Part shown: in pieces, positions 1-8,267 of the stretch
How the letters are laid out: the number at the start of each line of letters is the position of its first letter
How positions within the stretch are numbered: the first letter of the stretch is position 1
Source: an archaeon
Lineage (GTDB): Archaea; Nanobdellota; Nanobdellia; Woesearchaeales; GW2011-AR15
Direction: 5' to 3'
DNA length: 64,000 bases
NCBI GenBank assembly: GCA_018657065.1
Contig: JABHXU010000020.1
Span: 1-64,000 of the forward strand
Made by a program: the position numbers and the translations under genes
The notes under the pieces: model-generated
What the model saw: the letters and a program-made list of their open reading frames with translations, nothing else
The model's database searches: none
What the model was told of the DNA's origin: nothing

Positions 1-642
1 ACCAAAAACAACACCGCTTAAGGCATTTCTAATTTCCACTTCATCAACTAAGTCATCTATTCTTCTTTCCTTAGCCCTAGTTATTGGAACTGCTCCGCAA
101 GATCTAAATAACCAATTAAAAGGTATTGCATATCTTTTAGCTTCGCTCTCTTGTTGCAATTGAATTTCCAATTCTGTTGGTGTTGTACCTAACCTCTCAT
201 GTTTAGCTTCAAAAGAAGATCTTTGCAAATGCACAAAATAATCTGGAGAAAACATATCTTCTCTTGCAAAAGTTATTGTATTCATGTTATTAGACAAAAA
301 AACATGAGGACCCATCATAAAAGGATCATAAACACTCCCATGATAAGAAACATAAATCAATGGACCTGACCTAGGAATTTTATTATCCTTGTTAACTAAA
401 CCATTTAAAGAATATCTAGGTTGAATATTTGTTACTGAAAAATCATATTTTGTCTTCCAAAAATTTTTCAGTCCATGAGAAACTAATTTTAACCACCATT
501 TTTTTGCTTTAACAGATTCAGCAGCAGCAAATCTTTCACCTTTATCCCCTGCATAAAGTTTTGGAAAGATTTTAGAAATTCTATCTCTAATATGTGTTAG
601 CTCAGGTGTTTTCTCTACATCATATTCAGTTGAGTTTGACAT
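1..642 (-). CDS. PlsC-like glycerolipid acyltransferase (C-terminus cut off by window edge)
   Basis: An open frame runs from an ATG at 642 to the left edge, 214 codons without a stop, so the C-terminus is missing. Around residue 100 the translation reads YVSYHGSVYDPF, which fits the HX4D catalytic motif of PlsC-type 1-acylglycerol-3-phosphate acyltransferases. About 85 residues later, RSCGAVPITR resembles the G-x-I/V-P-x-x-R block of the same superfamily. Such enzymes move an acyl group onto a glycerol (phosphate) backbone at the membrane. This is unusual in an archaeon, whose core lipids are ethers. The substrate cannot be told from sequence; it could be a different acyl acceptor. The gene lies just upstream of the lipoprotein gene on the same strand. 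Confidence 0.7.
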   Translation of the reverse strand, partial: MSNSTEYDVEKTPELTHIRDRISKIFPKLYAGDKGERFAAAESVKAKKWWLKLVSHGLKNFWKTKYDFSVTNIQPRYSLNGLVNKDNKIPRSGPLIYVSYHGSVYDPFMMGPHVFLSNNMNTITFAREDMFSPDYFVHLQRSSFEAKHERLGTTPTELEIQLQQESEAKRYAIPFNWLFRSCGAVPITRAKERRIDDLVDEVEIRNALSGVVFG

Positions 643-675
643 ATTTTAATAAATATAAAAATAAAGAAAAAAAAA

Positions 676-1977
676 TTATTGGCAATCAAAACATGGCCAA
701 TTGTTCATGTTAATTTTAATGTCTTGAGTGACTACATCTTTACCATCACTAACTGTGACTGTAACGACTTTCATTCCACCTTTTTCACCATAAGTAACTG
801 TTTTCTTTGATGATTCCATAAAACCACTATATGTAATTTCTAGATCATCTCCATCTGGATCAGATGCAACTACTTCAATAGATACATCAACTTTATCTCC
901 TGGTTTTTTTAAGACAATTTCTTTTGGCGTCATTGTGATTGATTTAATTACTGGTGGTTCATTCATCTTCATTAACTCAATTAACACTTCATTGACAACT
1001 TCATTTTCTCCATCAGTAGCAACAACTTTGGTTTCATAGACTCCTGCATCTCCTTTACTTGTTTGCCATTCTCCATTTTCATCAAGAGGTTCACCAAACA
1101 TAAAGACTATCTCGTCTCCATCTGGATCCTCAGCCATGACTTCAACTTTGATTAAGTCTCCTTCAATACCTGTAACTTTTGCTCCACTTAAAACTTCAAA
1201 TAGAGGAACTCTATTAAAATCATTAACAACAATTGTTACATCTTTTGAAATGATTTCTTTACCATCATCAGCTCTAATTGTGACAACATAAGTTCCAGCA
1301 TCGTCATAAGTTGTTTGATATGCTCTTCCTGTCATCCATCCTGAATATATGACAACTACTTCATCTTCATCTTCATCATAAATATCTGGATTTAATTTAA
1401 TTAAATCTCCTTCATCAAATTCTAGACTTTCCCCAATATTAATAACAGGAGGTTTGTTTTTAACGTAAACAGTTACAACCATATTTTTAGTAACAAATGA
1501 TTCTTTATTATCTGTTGCTGTGACAATTACAGAGTAATAGCCTGCATCTCCTAAAGATGTTTGCCACATACCATTTTCATCAAATGGTGCTGTGTATCCT
1601 AAAGCAACTTCATCTCCATCTGGATCCATAACATATGGTTTTAAATCAACTAAGTCTCCTTCAAACACTTCAATAATTGGTGTTTCTGGACTTAATTCTA
1701 CTTCTTCAACTTCTTCTACTTCTTCTTCAGACTTCTCCATGTCTTCTTCAACGTCCATGTCCAATTCTTCATCTTCAACGTCTTCAAGAACGTCTCCAAC
1801 TTCATCTATTTCATCTGAATCAGATATTGATTCTGCTACTTCTCCCATATCAACTTCAACATTTTCAACATCTGTAACAACTTCACCTGTTGGTTCAAAA
1901 GGCTCATATTGGTATTCAGTACAAGCTGTTGCTAATATCATTATGACAATAGAAAGCAGTAGTATATTTTTATTCAT
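676..1977 (-). CDS. Lipoprotein with acidic linker and four Ig/cadherin-like repeats
   Basis: 433 aa. The N-terminus is a hydrophobic signal ending in LATAC, a lipobox with the lipidated cysteine at residue 19. Residues ~35-97 form a very acidic, low-complexity linker. Four repeats of about 80 residues follow (roughly 98-173, 176-253, 257-337, 340-425), each with an x-DPDGD-x calcium-binding-like turn and a GDAG-x-Y-x-x-x-V-x-A-x-D strand pattern typical of PKD/cadherin-like surface domains. The C-terminus ends in a short Cys pair (CFDC). It is probably an extracellular, membrane-tethered adhesion or stalk protein. The lgt gene nearby at 4117 could supply the lipid anchor. The specific ligand is unknown. 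Confidence 0.8.
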   Translation of the reverse strand: MNKNILLLSIVIMILATACTEYQYEPFEPTGEVVTDVENVEVDMGEVAESISDSDEIDEVGDVLEDVEDEELDMDVEEDMEKSEEEVEEVEEVELSPETPIIEVFEGDLVDLKPYVMDPDGDEVALGYTAPFDENGMWQTSLGDAGYYSVIVTATDNKESFVTKNMVVTVYVKNKPPVINIGESLEFDEGDLIKLNPDIYDEDEDEVVVIYSGWMTGRAYQTTYDDAGTYVVTIRADDGKEIISKDVTIVVNDFNRVPLFEVLSGAKVTGIEGDLIKVEVMAEDPDGDEIVFMFGEPLDENGEWQTSKGDAGVYETKVVATDGENEVVNEVLIELMKMNEPPVIKSITMTPKEIVLKKPGDKVDVSIEVVASDPDGDDLEITYSGFMESSKKTVTYGEKGGMKVVTVTVSDGKDVVTQDIKINMNNWPCFDCQ

Positions 1978-2094
1978 TCAATCCCCTCCCATTTACTAGT
2001 AACGATTATTTGTTACTATTCTTAAATGTTAAGTAATATAAATAATTTACGGAAAAAGAAAATATTATATAGGATTAAACTTAGAATTTCATAT

Positions 2095-4074
2095 ATGAAA
2101 AAAACCTTTATTTTACTTTTAATTTTAATGTGTTTTAGTGTATATGCAGAGGATTCTATTTTTAATTATAAAAACCTCAATTTAGATTTAACAATATCTT
2201 CACATCTTGAATTAACAGGAGATTCTAGTAGTAGTGTTGACTATCTAAAAACAAAATTATATTTATATCCACAAAATGGTAGAAATCAAGAAGTATTATC
2301 TTTAACTACAACTCCAAGTTTTGCAAATAAAGATGATTATTTAGAATTAATGTGGGCTGAGGATAAACTTGGCACATATAATTATGAATTAAATTCAATA
2401 GTTAAAACAAATAATAATTTTCCTGTTATATCTAAAAAAATTGATTTTCCAATAAAAAATTTAGATTCAAAATATGCTTACTATTTAGAAAATACAAAAA
2501 ATATTGATGTTAATAATGATATTATTGCTAAAGCTTCTGAACTAGCAACAGGAGAAGATGATTTGTATCAAGTTGTTTTTAATTTGGCAGAGTGGACTCT
2601 TAATAATATTGAATATAATTTAACAACATTAACTGCTGAGGCTAGTGAGCCTTCTTCATGGGTTTTGCAAAACAGATATGGTGTTTGTGATGAAATAACC
2701 AATTTATTTATTTCATTTTGTAGATCCTTAGGAATTCCTGCAAGATTTGTATCTGGAATTTCTTATACTAATTCAGATTTATTTGAAAGTGAATGGGGCC
2801 TACATGGTTGGGCAGAGGTTTATTTTCCTGAACATGGTTGGGTTAGTTTTGATCCTACATATGGTCAATTTGGATATACTGATGCCACCCATATAAAACT
2901 TAGAGATTCAATTGATTCTGACAAATCAAGTACTAGATTTGAATGGCAAGCTCATAATGTTGAATTAAATGCAGGTCCAACAAATTTAGATGTAAAAATT
3001 GTTGACTATGGAAACAAATTAAACAAGTTCGTCGAAATAGAAATTATTCCTTTAAGTAGTGAAGTATCATTAGATTCTTTTAATTTAATTGAAGTGAAAG
3101 TTAAAAACCTTAAAAATTATTATATATCAACTGAATTAATTTTAAGTAAAGCTATTGAAGTTAAGTTACATGATTCAAGAGTAAAATATCTTCTTTTAGG
3201 TCCTAAAGAGGAAAAATCTGTTTACTATATAGTTGAAGTTGATGATTTAAAAAAGAATTACATATACACATTCCCAATAGAAGTTTTTGATTCATTTGGT
3301 TATTCTAAAGAAAGTTCTTTTAAATCTAAAGAAAAAGGAGTTACATATACATTTGGTCAAATTTGGCAAATTCTAACTAATATTGAAGAGCAAAAAGTAA
3401 AAAAATATTCTAGAAATATTGATCTTAATTGTATTTATCCCTCTTCAGTATTTTATAATGAAAGTTTTGGCGTCTCTTGTCTTGTTAAAAATAATGGAAA
3501 TGTAATACTTGAAAATCTTAAAGTATGTTTAGAAAAAAATTGTGAAAAAATAAATTTAGGAATTTCTCAAACAAAAAATATTTCATTTACACCCGTAATC
3601 TCCATTATTGGTGAATCTGAGATAATAATTAGTGCTAAAAACTCAGAAGTTACTAAAACAAATCAATTAAGAGTGATTGTTGAAGATAAACCCAAATTAA
3701 ATATTTTAGATGTTGTTTATCCAGATATTTTAGAATTTGGTCCTGAATTTAAAGTTGATTTCCAAGTTTCAAAAACATCTATTGCAAAACCAAAAAATGC
3801 TGTGGTTAGTTTTTATTTTAATGATAGAATTACAAATTGGAATATTGATGAAATTGATGCAACTCAAAGATTTACAATTGAACTCGATAAATCAATGCTC
3901 AATATAGAAAACAATAATTTTGCAATTAAAGTTGTTTATTACGATAATAAAAATAATGAATATATTGAACGTTTTGAAAAAAATCTACCTATAAAAGAAC
4001 CTTCTTTTATACAAAAAATAGTAATGTGGTTTAGTAAATTTGGAAGAGATATGGATAATTTGCTTTCAAAGTGA
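2095..4074 (+). CDS. Secreted transglutaminase-like (papain-fold) protein
   Basis: I place the start at the ATG at 2095, because the next residues (MKKTFILLLILMCFSVYA) form a clean signal peptide; the frame is open further upstream to 2026. The product is 659 aa. A transglutaminase-like core lies at about residues 150-265 with the expected triad: Cys198 in YGVCDE, His237 in LHGWAEVYF and Asp253 in SFDPTYG. The rest is beta-rich, suggesting Ig-like domains after the core. Such archaeal proteins are usually extracellular cysteine peptidases or crosslinking enzymes, but the substrate is unknown. The C-terminus has a short amphipathic helix and no clear membrane anchor. Confidence 0.85.
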   Translation: MKKTFILLLILMCFSVYAEDSIFNYKNLNLDLTISSHLELTGDSSSSVDYLKTKLYLYPQNGRNQEVLSLTTTPSFANKDDYLELMWAEDKLGTYNYELNSIVKTNNNFPVISKKIDFPIKNLDSKYAYYLENTKNIDVNNDIIAKASELATGEDDLYQVVFNLAEWTLNNIEYNLTTLTAEASEPSSWVLQNRYGVCDEITNLFISFCRSLGIPARFVSGISYTNSDLFESEWGLHGWAEVYFPEHGWVSFDPTYGQFGYTDATHIKLRDSIDSDKSSTRFEWQAHNVELNAGPTNLDVKIVDYGNKLNKFVEIEIIPLSSEVSLDSFNLIEVKVKNLKNYYISTELILSKAIEVKLHDSRVKYLLLGPKEEKSVYYIVEVDDLKKNYIYTFPIEVFDSFGYSKESSFKSKEKGVTYTFGQIWQILTNIEEQKVKKYSRNIDLNCIYPSSVFYNESFGVSCLVKNNGNVILENLKVCLEKNCEKINLGISQTKNISFTPVISIIGESEIIISAKNSEVTKTNQLRVIVEDKPKLNILDVVYPDILEFGPEFKVDFQVSKTSIAKPKNAVVSFYFNDRITNWNIDEIDATQRFTIELDKSMLNIENNNFAIKVVYYDNKNNEYIERFEKNLPIKEPSFIQKIVMWFSKFGRDMDNLLSK

Positions 4075-4116
4075 TTATACAAAACTATTAAATATTTGTC
4101 AGCTTTTAACTAAACT

Positions 4117-4878
4117 ATGTTTATTAATAACATTAATCCAGACATTATTACTGTAGGTCCTTTATCTATACGTTTTTATGGTATGGTTTACGCCTTAGGT
4201 TTTTTATTAATTAATCATATTTTAATGCAAGTTTCTAAAAAAAAGAAAATTAAAAATCTCACAAATGATAGAGTCTCAGATCTCGTTGTCTGGAGTATGA
4301 TTCTAGGAATTATTGGTGCTAGAATATTTAATACAATTATTGAATGGGGATATTATTCAAAAAACCCAGCTCAAATTATAGCTATTTGGAACGGTGGATT
4401 AGCCTATCAAGGAGGATTAGCTTTTGCTCTTGTTTATATTTACTATTACTGCAAAAAATATAAAATTAGTGTGATTAAACTTACAGATATTGTAGCAGCT
4501 CCTATGGCCTTAACGATAGCATTTGGTAGAATTGCAAATTTCATAAATTCTGAACATTTAGGTTTTGTAACAAATGTTTCTTGGTGTGTTAAATTTGTTA
4601 GAGTAGATGATTTATGCCGACATCCTGCACAAATATATCAAGCATTTACCCAATTTTTATTATTTGGAATTTTAATACTTCTAGGTAAACATACCAAAAA
4701 AATAGGAATTAGGACTTGGACTTTTATAACTGGATATGGTTTTTTAAGATTTATTACTGATTTTTATAGAACAGACATGTCTAGAATATTATTTGGATTA
4801 ACACTTACCCAAATTGTTAATTTATTAATGTTTTTTATTGGTTTATATTTTATAATCAAAAAGGTGAATGATAAATGA
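4117..4878 (+). CDS. lgt: Prolipoprotein diacylglyceryl transferase (Lgt)
   Basis: 253 aa, about seven membrane segments. Lgt hallmarks are present in order: RFYGMVYALGF (matching E. coli Tyr26 region), GARIFN, IWNGGLAYQGGL, GRIANFINSEHLG (the Lgt signature, Arg138 and Asn141), RHPAQIYQA and YGFLRFITDFYR. The enzyme attaches a diacylglyceryl group to the lipobox cysteine of exported prolipoproteins. The position of the essential E. coli His103 is Gln98 here; this site varies in other Lgt groups, so activity cannot be excluded. The gene overlaps tpiA by 4 bases. Two lipobox proteins in the window (676-1977, 46909-47862) are plausible substrates. In an archaeon the lipid donor would have to be an archaeal or acyl phosphoglycerolipid. 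Confidence 0.92.
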   Translation: MFINNINPDIITVGPLSIRFYGMVYALGFLLINHILMQVSKKKKIKNLTNDRVSDLVVWSMILGIIGARIFNTIIEWGYYSKNPAQIIAIWNGGLAYQGGLAFALVYIYYYCKKYKISVIKLTDIVAAPMALTIAFGRIANFINSEHLGFVTNVSWCVKFVRVDDLCRHPAQIYQAFTQFLLFGILILLGKHTKKIGIRTWTFITGYGFLRFITDFYRTDMSRILFGLTLTQIVNLLMFFIGLYFIIKKVNDK

Positions 4879-5618
4879 ATAACTTTATTGTTGGAAACTG
4901 GAAAATGAACAAAAATAGAGAAGAAGCTATTAATTATATCGAAGATTTAAAATTATTTTCAAAAGATATTAAAGACACCAAAATTGTTTTAGCTGTTCCT
5001 TTTACATTATTAGAATCTGTTTCAAAATCATTAAATGGTTCAAAAATTGATGTTTGTGCTCAAAACATGTTTTATGAGGAGAAAGGAGCATATACTGGTG
5101 AAATTTCACCTGCAATGATCAAAGATTTTGCAAAATATGTTATTATTGGACATTCTGAAAGAAGAAAATATTTTAATGAAACTAATGAAATCATAAATAA
5201 AAAAATTCGTGCAGCTCTTAAGCATGATCTAAAAATAATTTTTTGTATTGGTGAAACACTTGATCAAAGAAACAATAATGAAACCAAATCTACAATTGAA
5301 ACTCAACTTCGTGAAGGTTTAAATGGATTAAATCACGAAAATATAAAAAATGTAATTATTGCTTATGAACCTGTATGGGCCATAGGCACTGGAAATACTG
5401 CAACATCAAAGCAAGCTCAAGAAGTACATGAGTTTATTAGACAATTAATTAATGATTTGTATAATGCTGAAATTGCTTCTAATTTAATAATAATTTATGG
5501 TGGATCTGTTAATCCAAATAATGCAAATGAAATTCTAAGTATGAAAGACATTAACGGATGTTTACCTGGAGGAGCATCATTAGATCCAAGCTCATTTATA
5601 AAAATAATCAAATGTTAG
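4875..5618 (+). CDS. tpiA: Triosephosphate isomerase, bacterial/eukaryal length class
   Basis: 247 aa. It interconverts dihydroxyacetone phosphate and glyceraldehyde 3-phosphate. Visible signatures are GNWKMNK at the N-terminus (catalytic Lys), IIGHSERRKYF (catalytic His), AYEPVWAIGTG (catalytic Glu and flexible loop) and YGGSVNPNN near the phosphate site. Most archaeal TIMs are about 20-30 residues shorter and lack the GNWKMN start, so this is a bacterial-type copy, probably acquired by transfer. The start codon overlaps the stop of lgt in ATGA, suggesting translational coupling. Confidence 0.96.
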   Translation: MNNFIVGNWKMNKNREEAINYIEDLKLFSKDIKDTKIVLAVPFTLLESVSKSLNGSKIDVCAQNMFYEEKGAYTGEISPAMIKDFAKYVIIGHSERRKYFNETNEIINKKIRAALKHDLKIIFCIGETLDQRNNNETKSTIETQLREGLNGLNHENIKNVIIAYEPVWAIGTGNTATSKQAQEVHEFIRQLINDLYNAEIASNLIIIYGGSVNPNNANEILSMKDINGCLPGGASLDPSSFIKIIKC

Positions 5619-5628
5619 AAAAAAATAA

Positions 5629-6192
5629 TTAAGGTACATTGATTGTTATTTGTTGTACTGCACCATATAATGATTTAAATCCTGATGGACAAAATTCAGA
5701 AGATTCATCACCATCATAACAAACAAAAACATTGAAATAATAATCTCCTCTCTTTGTACCTGCTGGAACTGTAAAATCTAAGCTTTCTAAAACATGATCG
5801 TTATTTTCTAAAGTTATTGTTCTTACTTGCTCATGTGTCCAAATTCCTTCAACCTCATCTATTTCCTCAAGATCTTTATCATCTGGAACTCCTAAACTAA
5901 ATTCTACTCTAGGTTTAAAATCTGCTTCTCTACCTAAAATATTATTTATAACAAGACCAAACCCACCATATTTTTTAACTCTGATTTCTTGTCTTTTTTC
6001 TACAACACAAACACTATTTCCTCTGCTAACACATTTTTGTGCTTCCTCTTCATAATGATCTGGCATTATATATTCTAAATCAGTATTAAGAATTTGACCT
6101 AAAAAATAAATACCAAAAGAAAAAAGAGCAATTCCAATGATTAATCCAACTAAAAAATTCATTGAAAGCTCTATAGCTGCTTTTCGTTTCAT
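5629..6192 (-). CDS. Archaellin/pilin-like membrane-anchored protein
   Basis: 187 aa, not assigned to a named family. The N-terminus (KRKAAIELSMNFLVGLIIG) is a short basic stretch followed by one hydrophobic helix, the layout of class III signal peptides and pilin-like proteins widespread in DPANN archaea. The remainder is a predicted extracellular beta domain with several Cys residues (around residues 53, 62, 162 and 168) that could form disulfides. It overlaps the preceding small gene by 4 bases (6189-6192), and with 6425-7030 forms a three-gene operon. It is probably a surface or pseudopilus component; no direct proof of processing. Confidence 0.65.
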   Translation of the reverse strand: MKRKAAIELSMNFLVGLIIGIALFSFGIYFLGQILNTDLEYIMPDHYEEEAQKCVSRGNSVCVVEKRQEIRVKKYGGFGLVINNILGREADFKPRVEFSLGVPDDKDLEEIDEVEGIWTHEQVRTITLENNDHVLESLDFTVPAGTKRGDYYFNVFVCYDGDESSEFCPSGFKSLYGAVQQITINVP

Positions 6193-6419
6193 TTTATGAT
6201 TTCATATTCCTTTAATAACAGAAACATAAATAGCATAAGTACAACAGAACCCCCAAACATAAAGGAAATTCCTCTTACAAATGATGTTGTGTTGCCTGTT
6301 AGCAAAATATAAAAACCATAAGCCATAATACCAAAACCCATCCATAAAAATTTGTCTAAAACTAATTTTAGAATCTCAAATTCTTCTGATTGAGTTAACC
6401 TTTTTTTCATTTTAGCCAT
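6189..6419 (-). CDS. Small two-helix membrane protein
   Basis: 76 aa. It has a basic N-terminus (MAKMKKRLTQSEEFEILK) and two hydrophobic helices (about residues 28-45 and 50-68). No family recognised. It sits between two pilin-like genes, five bases after one and overlapping the next by 4 bases, so it is very likely co-translated with them. It could be a membrane partner in the assembly of those proteins, but that is inferred only from position. Confidence 0.6.
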   Translation of the reverse strand: MAKMKKRLTQSEEFEILKLVLDKFLWMGFGIMAYGFYILLTGNTTSFVRGISFMFGGSVVLMLFMFLLLKEYEIIK

Positions 6420-6424
6420 TTTTC

Positions 6425-7030
6425 TTATCCCTCAGTTATAGTTACTTCAAAGTCAATCCTATCATATTCTTCTCCAGGATCACTTGGGTCTTCAAGTACA
6501 ATTGCACAATCATAAGTTCCTTCCGGTGCTTTTCCATTAACTTTAATAAGCATTTTTCCTACATAACTATCTCCTTCTTTTAAAGATCTTTTTGCAATAG
6601 CTGTAAAATAAATAGGTGATCCTTCTTCATTTTTACCTGTTAAATCTGCTTCAGGATCAAATGCACTATAACAAGTTATTACTGAGTCATCTTCTTTCCA
6701 GTCTCCTGGATTAGTATTCGCATCAATAGTTCCTGAACCATCAACTACATAAGTAAATTTTCCAGACAATTCATTTCTAAGACCTAAATAAGTTTCTCCT
6801 GTCTTACCTTGTTTTATTTCAAACTTAGTTTTATCTAGAGCGAGTCTCTCATTACTATCTTCTAATCCCTGAACCATCCTTTGTTCAGTGTCCTTACTAA
6901 TATCTCCTATTTGTCCTTCTAAATTTGAAAACATGTTTCTTAAAAATCCAAGACCTAAACCGAGTAAGGCTACAGCCATGATTAAAACTACAATTGCATT
7001 AATAGAAAGATTTAATGATCCTTTTTTCAT
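6425..7030 (-). CDS. Archaellin/pilin-like membrane-anchored protein
   Basis: 201 aa. The N-terminus MKKGSLNLSINAIVVLIMAV followed by a single hydrophobic helix is the class III signal peptide layout. A polar heptad-like stretch (residues 30-65) precedes a beta-rich C-terminal domain with two Cys (in VITCYS and YDCAIV). Its start is well supported: AGAGGTGA lies six bases before the ATG on the minus strand. It is the first gene of the three-gene operon 7030-5629 and is transcribed divergently from 7135. Probably a surface filament or pseudopilus subunit. Confidence 0.65.
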   Translation of the reverse strand: MKKGSLNLSINAIVVLIMAVALLGLGLGFLRNMFSNLEGQIGDISKDTEQRMVQGLEDSNERLALDKTKFEIKQGKTGETYLGLRNELSGKFTYVVDGSGTIDANTNPGDWKEDDSVITCYSAFDPEADLTGKNEEGSPIYFTAIAKRSLKEGDSYVGKMLIKVNGKAPEGTYDCAIVLEDPSDPGEEYDRIDFEVTITEG

Positions 7031-7134
7031 AAGTTCACCTCTGTGTAATACTACTTTAACTGGAGTTTTTAAATTTTTCTACTATGTAAAGACACGATAC
7101 CTTTAAAAAAACAGAAATTATTCATATAGTTTTA

Positions 7135-7698
7135 ATGGACTCTAAAAAGAACATTAAAAAATTTTTCAACATCAAATATGTTCTAATTGCTCTTATTTTC
7201 CTCATTGTTTCATTTGCATGGTTTGAATATTTAGCTGGAATTATTTTAATGATTGTTTTTGTTCCTGTCACTTACCTTTCTGTTAGATACAGTAAAATGG
7301 TTCCGCATATATCTCTAGAAACTAATACTGGTATGGCTTGTTTAATTGGTTATCTATATGGTCCTACAATTGGTTTTTTTTATGGACTTATTGTCGGACT
7401 TACTTGCTATCTTATGAACAGTTTTATCAAAGCTACTTATCTTTCAGTTCCAGTTCTAGCTGGCCTATGTGCTGTGCTTGTAGGTGTTTTTAAAACAATT
7501 GGTGTAAGTTTCTCTACAGCTTTTGTTATAACTATTATTCTTAGAACTGTTATTGCTTATTTTTGGTACGGAATACTTGGTGCAGATCCAATAGAAAGAT
7601 TAACTCATCAAGCTTCACAACTTCTAACAAATATTTTACTATATCTTCCACTACTAACTGCAATTCTTAATGCTGTTGCTCCTGTTGTATTTTCTTAG
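7135..7698 (+). CDS. Integral membrane protein, ECF S-component/MreD-like topology
   Basis: 187 aa with five to six hydrophobic helices. The segment GYLYGPTIGFFYGLIVGLTC resembles the glycine-rich helix pairs of ECF transporter S-components and MreD-like proteins, which would suggest vitamin or small-molecule uptake. No substrate-specific motif is visible and no ECF ATPase or T-component is nearby, so the assignment is weak. A T-rich/A-rich TATA-like stretch around 7099-7112 lies about 29 bases before the ATG, consistent with leaderless transcription. The 3' end overlaps the convergent rdgB by 32 bases. Confidence 0.5.
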   Translation: MDSKKNIKKFFNIKYVLIALIFLIVSFAWFEYLAGIILMIVFVPVTYLSVRYSKMVPHISLETNTGMACLIGYLYGPTIGFFYGLIVGLTCYLMNSFIKATYLSVPVLAGLCAVLVGVFKTIGVSFSTAFVITIILRTVIAYFWYGILGADPIERLTHQASQLLTNILLYLPLLTAILNAVAPVVFS

Positions 7699-8224
7699 CT
7701 ATTTCCATAAACGCCTTAGCCCTATGAGAAATTTTATTTTTATCTTCTCGAGAAAATTTTGACAAAGGTCTTCCGTCAACTAAAAAAATTCTTTCATAAG
7801 GTAATACATCAACATCTAAATCATGTATTTTTGTGTCAATCATACAATCCAGTTCTCCTATTGCTGAAAAAAAGGTTTCACCATCATAATAGGTTACTGC
7901 AGTCCTAAATTGAGCTGATCTATCTTCATTTTCAACAAGTTTTAAAAGTCCCTTATATCCAAGCAAATTAAACATTAATTTAGGATGGTTACCTGGAAAC
8001 TCTTTATATGCATTAAAAAATACTCCTGTATCATCAACAATTACAGGTTTATTGTATTTTTCAAAAAAAAACTTTGCGTTAAGCTCAGATATTTCTTGAA
8101 TTGTATTATCTTTAGGTTCTTGTTTTTCGTCATTAATTTGTTCTATTTCAATATTGAACTTTGAAAAAACAGATTTTGCTTCTGCCACTTTATGTTTATT
8201 ACCTGTGATTATATAGAGTTTCAT
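7667..8224 (-). CDS. rdgB: XTP/dITP pyrophosphatase (RdgB/HAM1)
   Basis: 185 aa, full length. It hydrolyses non-canonical purine nucleoside triphosphates (dITP, XTP) to monophosphates, keeping them out of nucleic acids. Family motifs are TGNKHKVAEAK at the N-terminus (substrate-binding), VDDTGVFFNAY (metal/catalytic Asp), FPGNHPKL (normally FPG-x-Y/H-s-a) and ISHRAKAF near the C-terminus (SHR-x-KA base-recognition loop). The last codons overlap convergently with 7135-7698. Confidence 0.94.
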   Translation of the reverse strand: MKLYIITGNKHKVAEAKSVFSKFNIEIEQINDEKQEPKDNTIQEISELNAKFFFEKYNKPVIVDDTGVFFNAYKEFPGNHPKLMFNLLGYKGLLKLVENEDRSAQFRTAVTYYDGETFFSAIGELDCMIDTKIHDLDVDVLPYERIFLVDGRPLSKFSREDKNKISHRAKAFMEIAKKIQQEQQH

Positions 8225-8267
8225 AGTACAGTTAATTTAATTTAATCTATTTAAAAGTTATTTTGCT

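Noticed and set aside
1592-1999. Ser/Thr-rich plus-strand open frames inside the acidic lipoprotein gene
   Set aside because: They are antisense shadows of the Glu/Asp-rich linker; no start signal, no family, and the minus-strand gene has a clear lipobox and repeats.
4117-4878. Calling Lgt inactive because of Gln98
   Set aside because: The equivalent of His103 differs in other Lgt groups, and all other signature residues are kept.
7667-7698. Frameshift or misassembly at overlapping convergent gene ends (also 10056-10081, 28735-28757)
   Set aside because: Both proteins in each pair are full length with family-typical C-termini, so the overlaps fit a compact genome.
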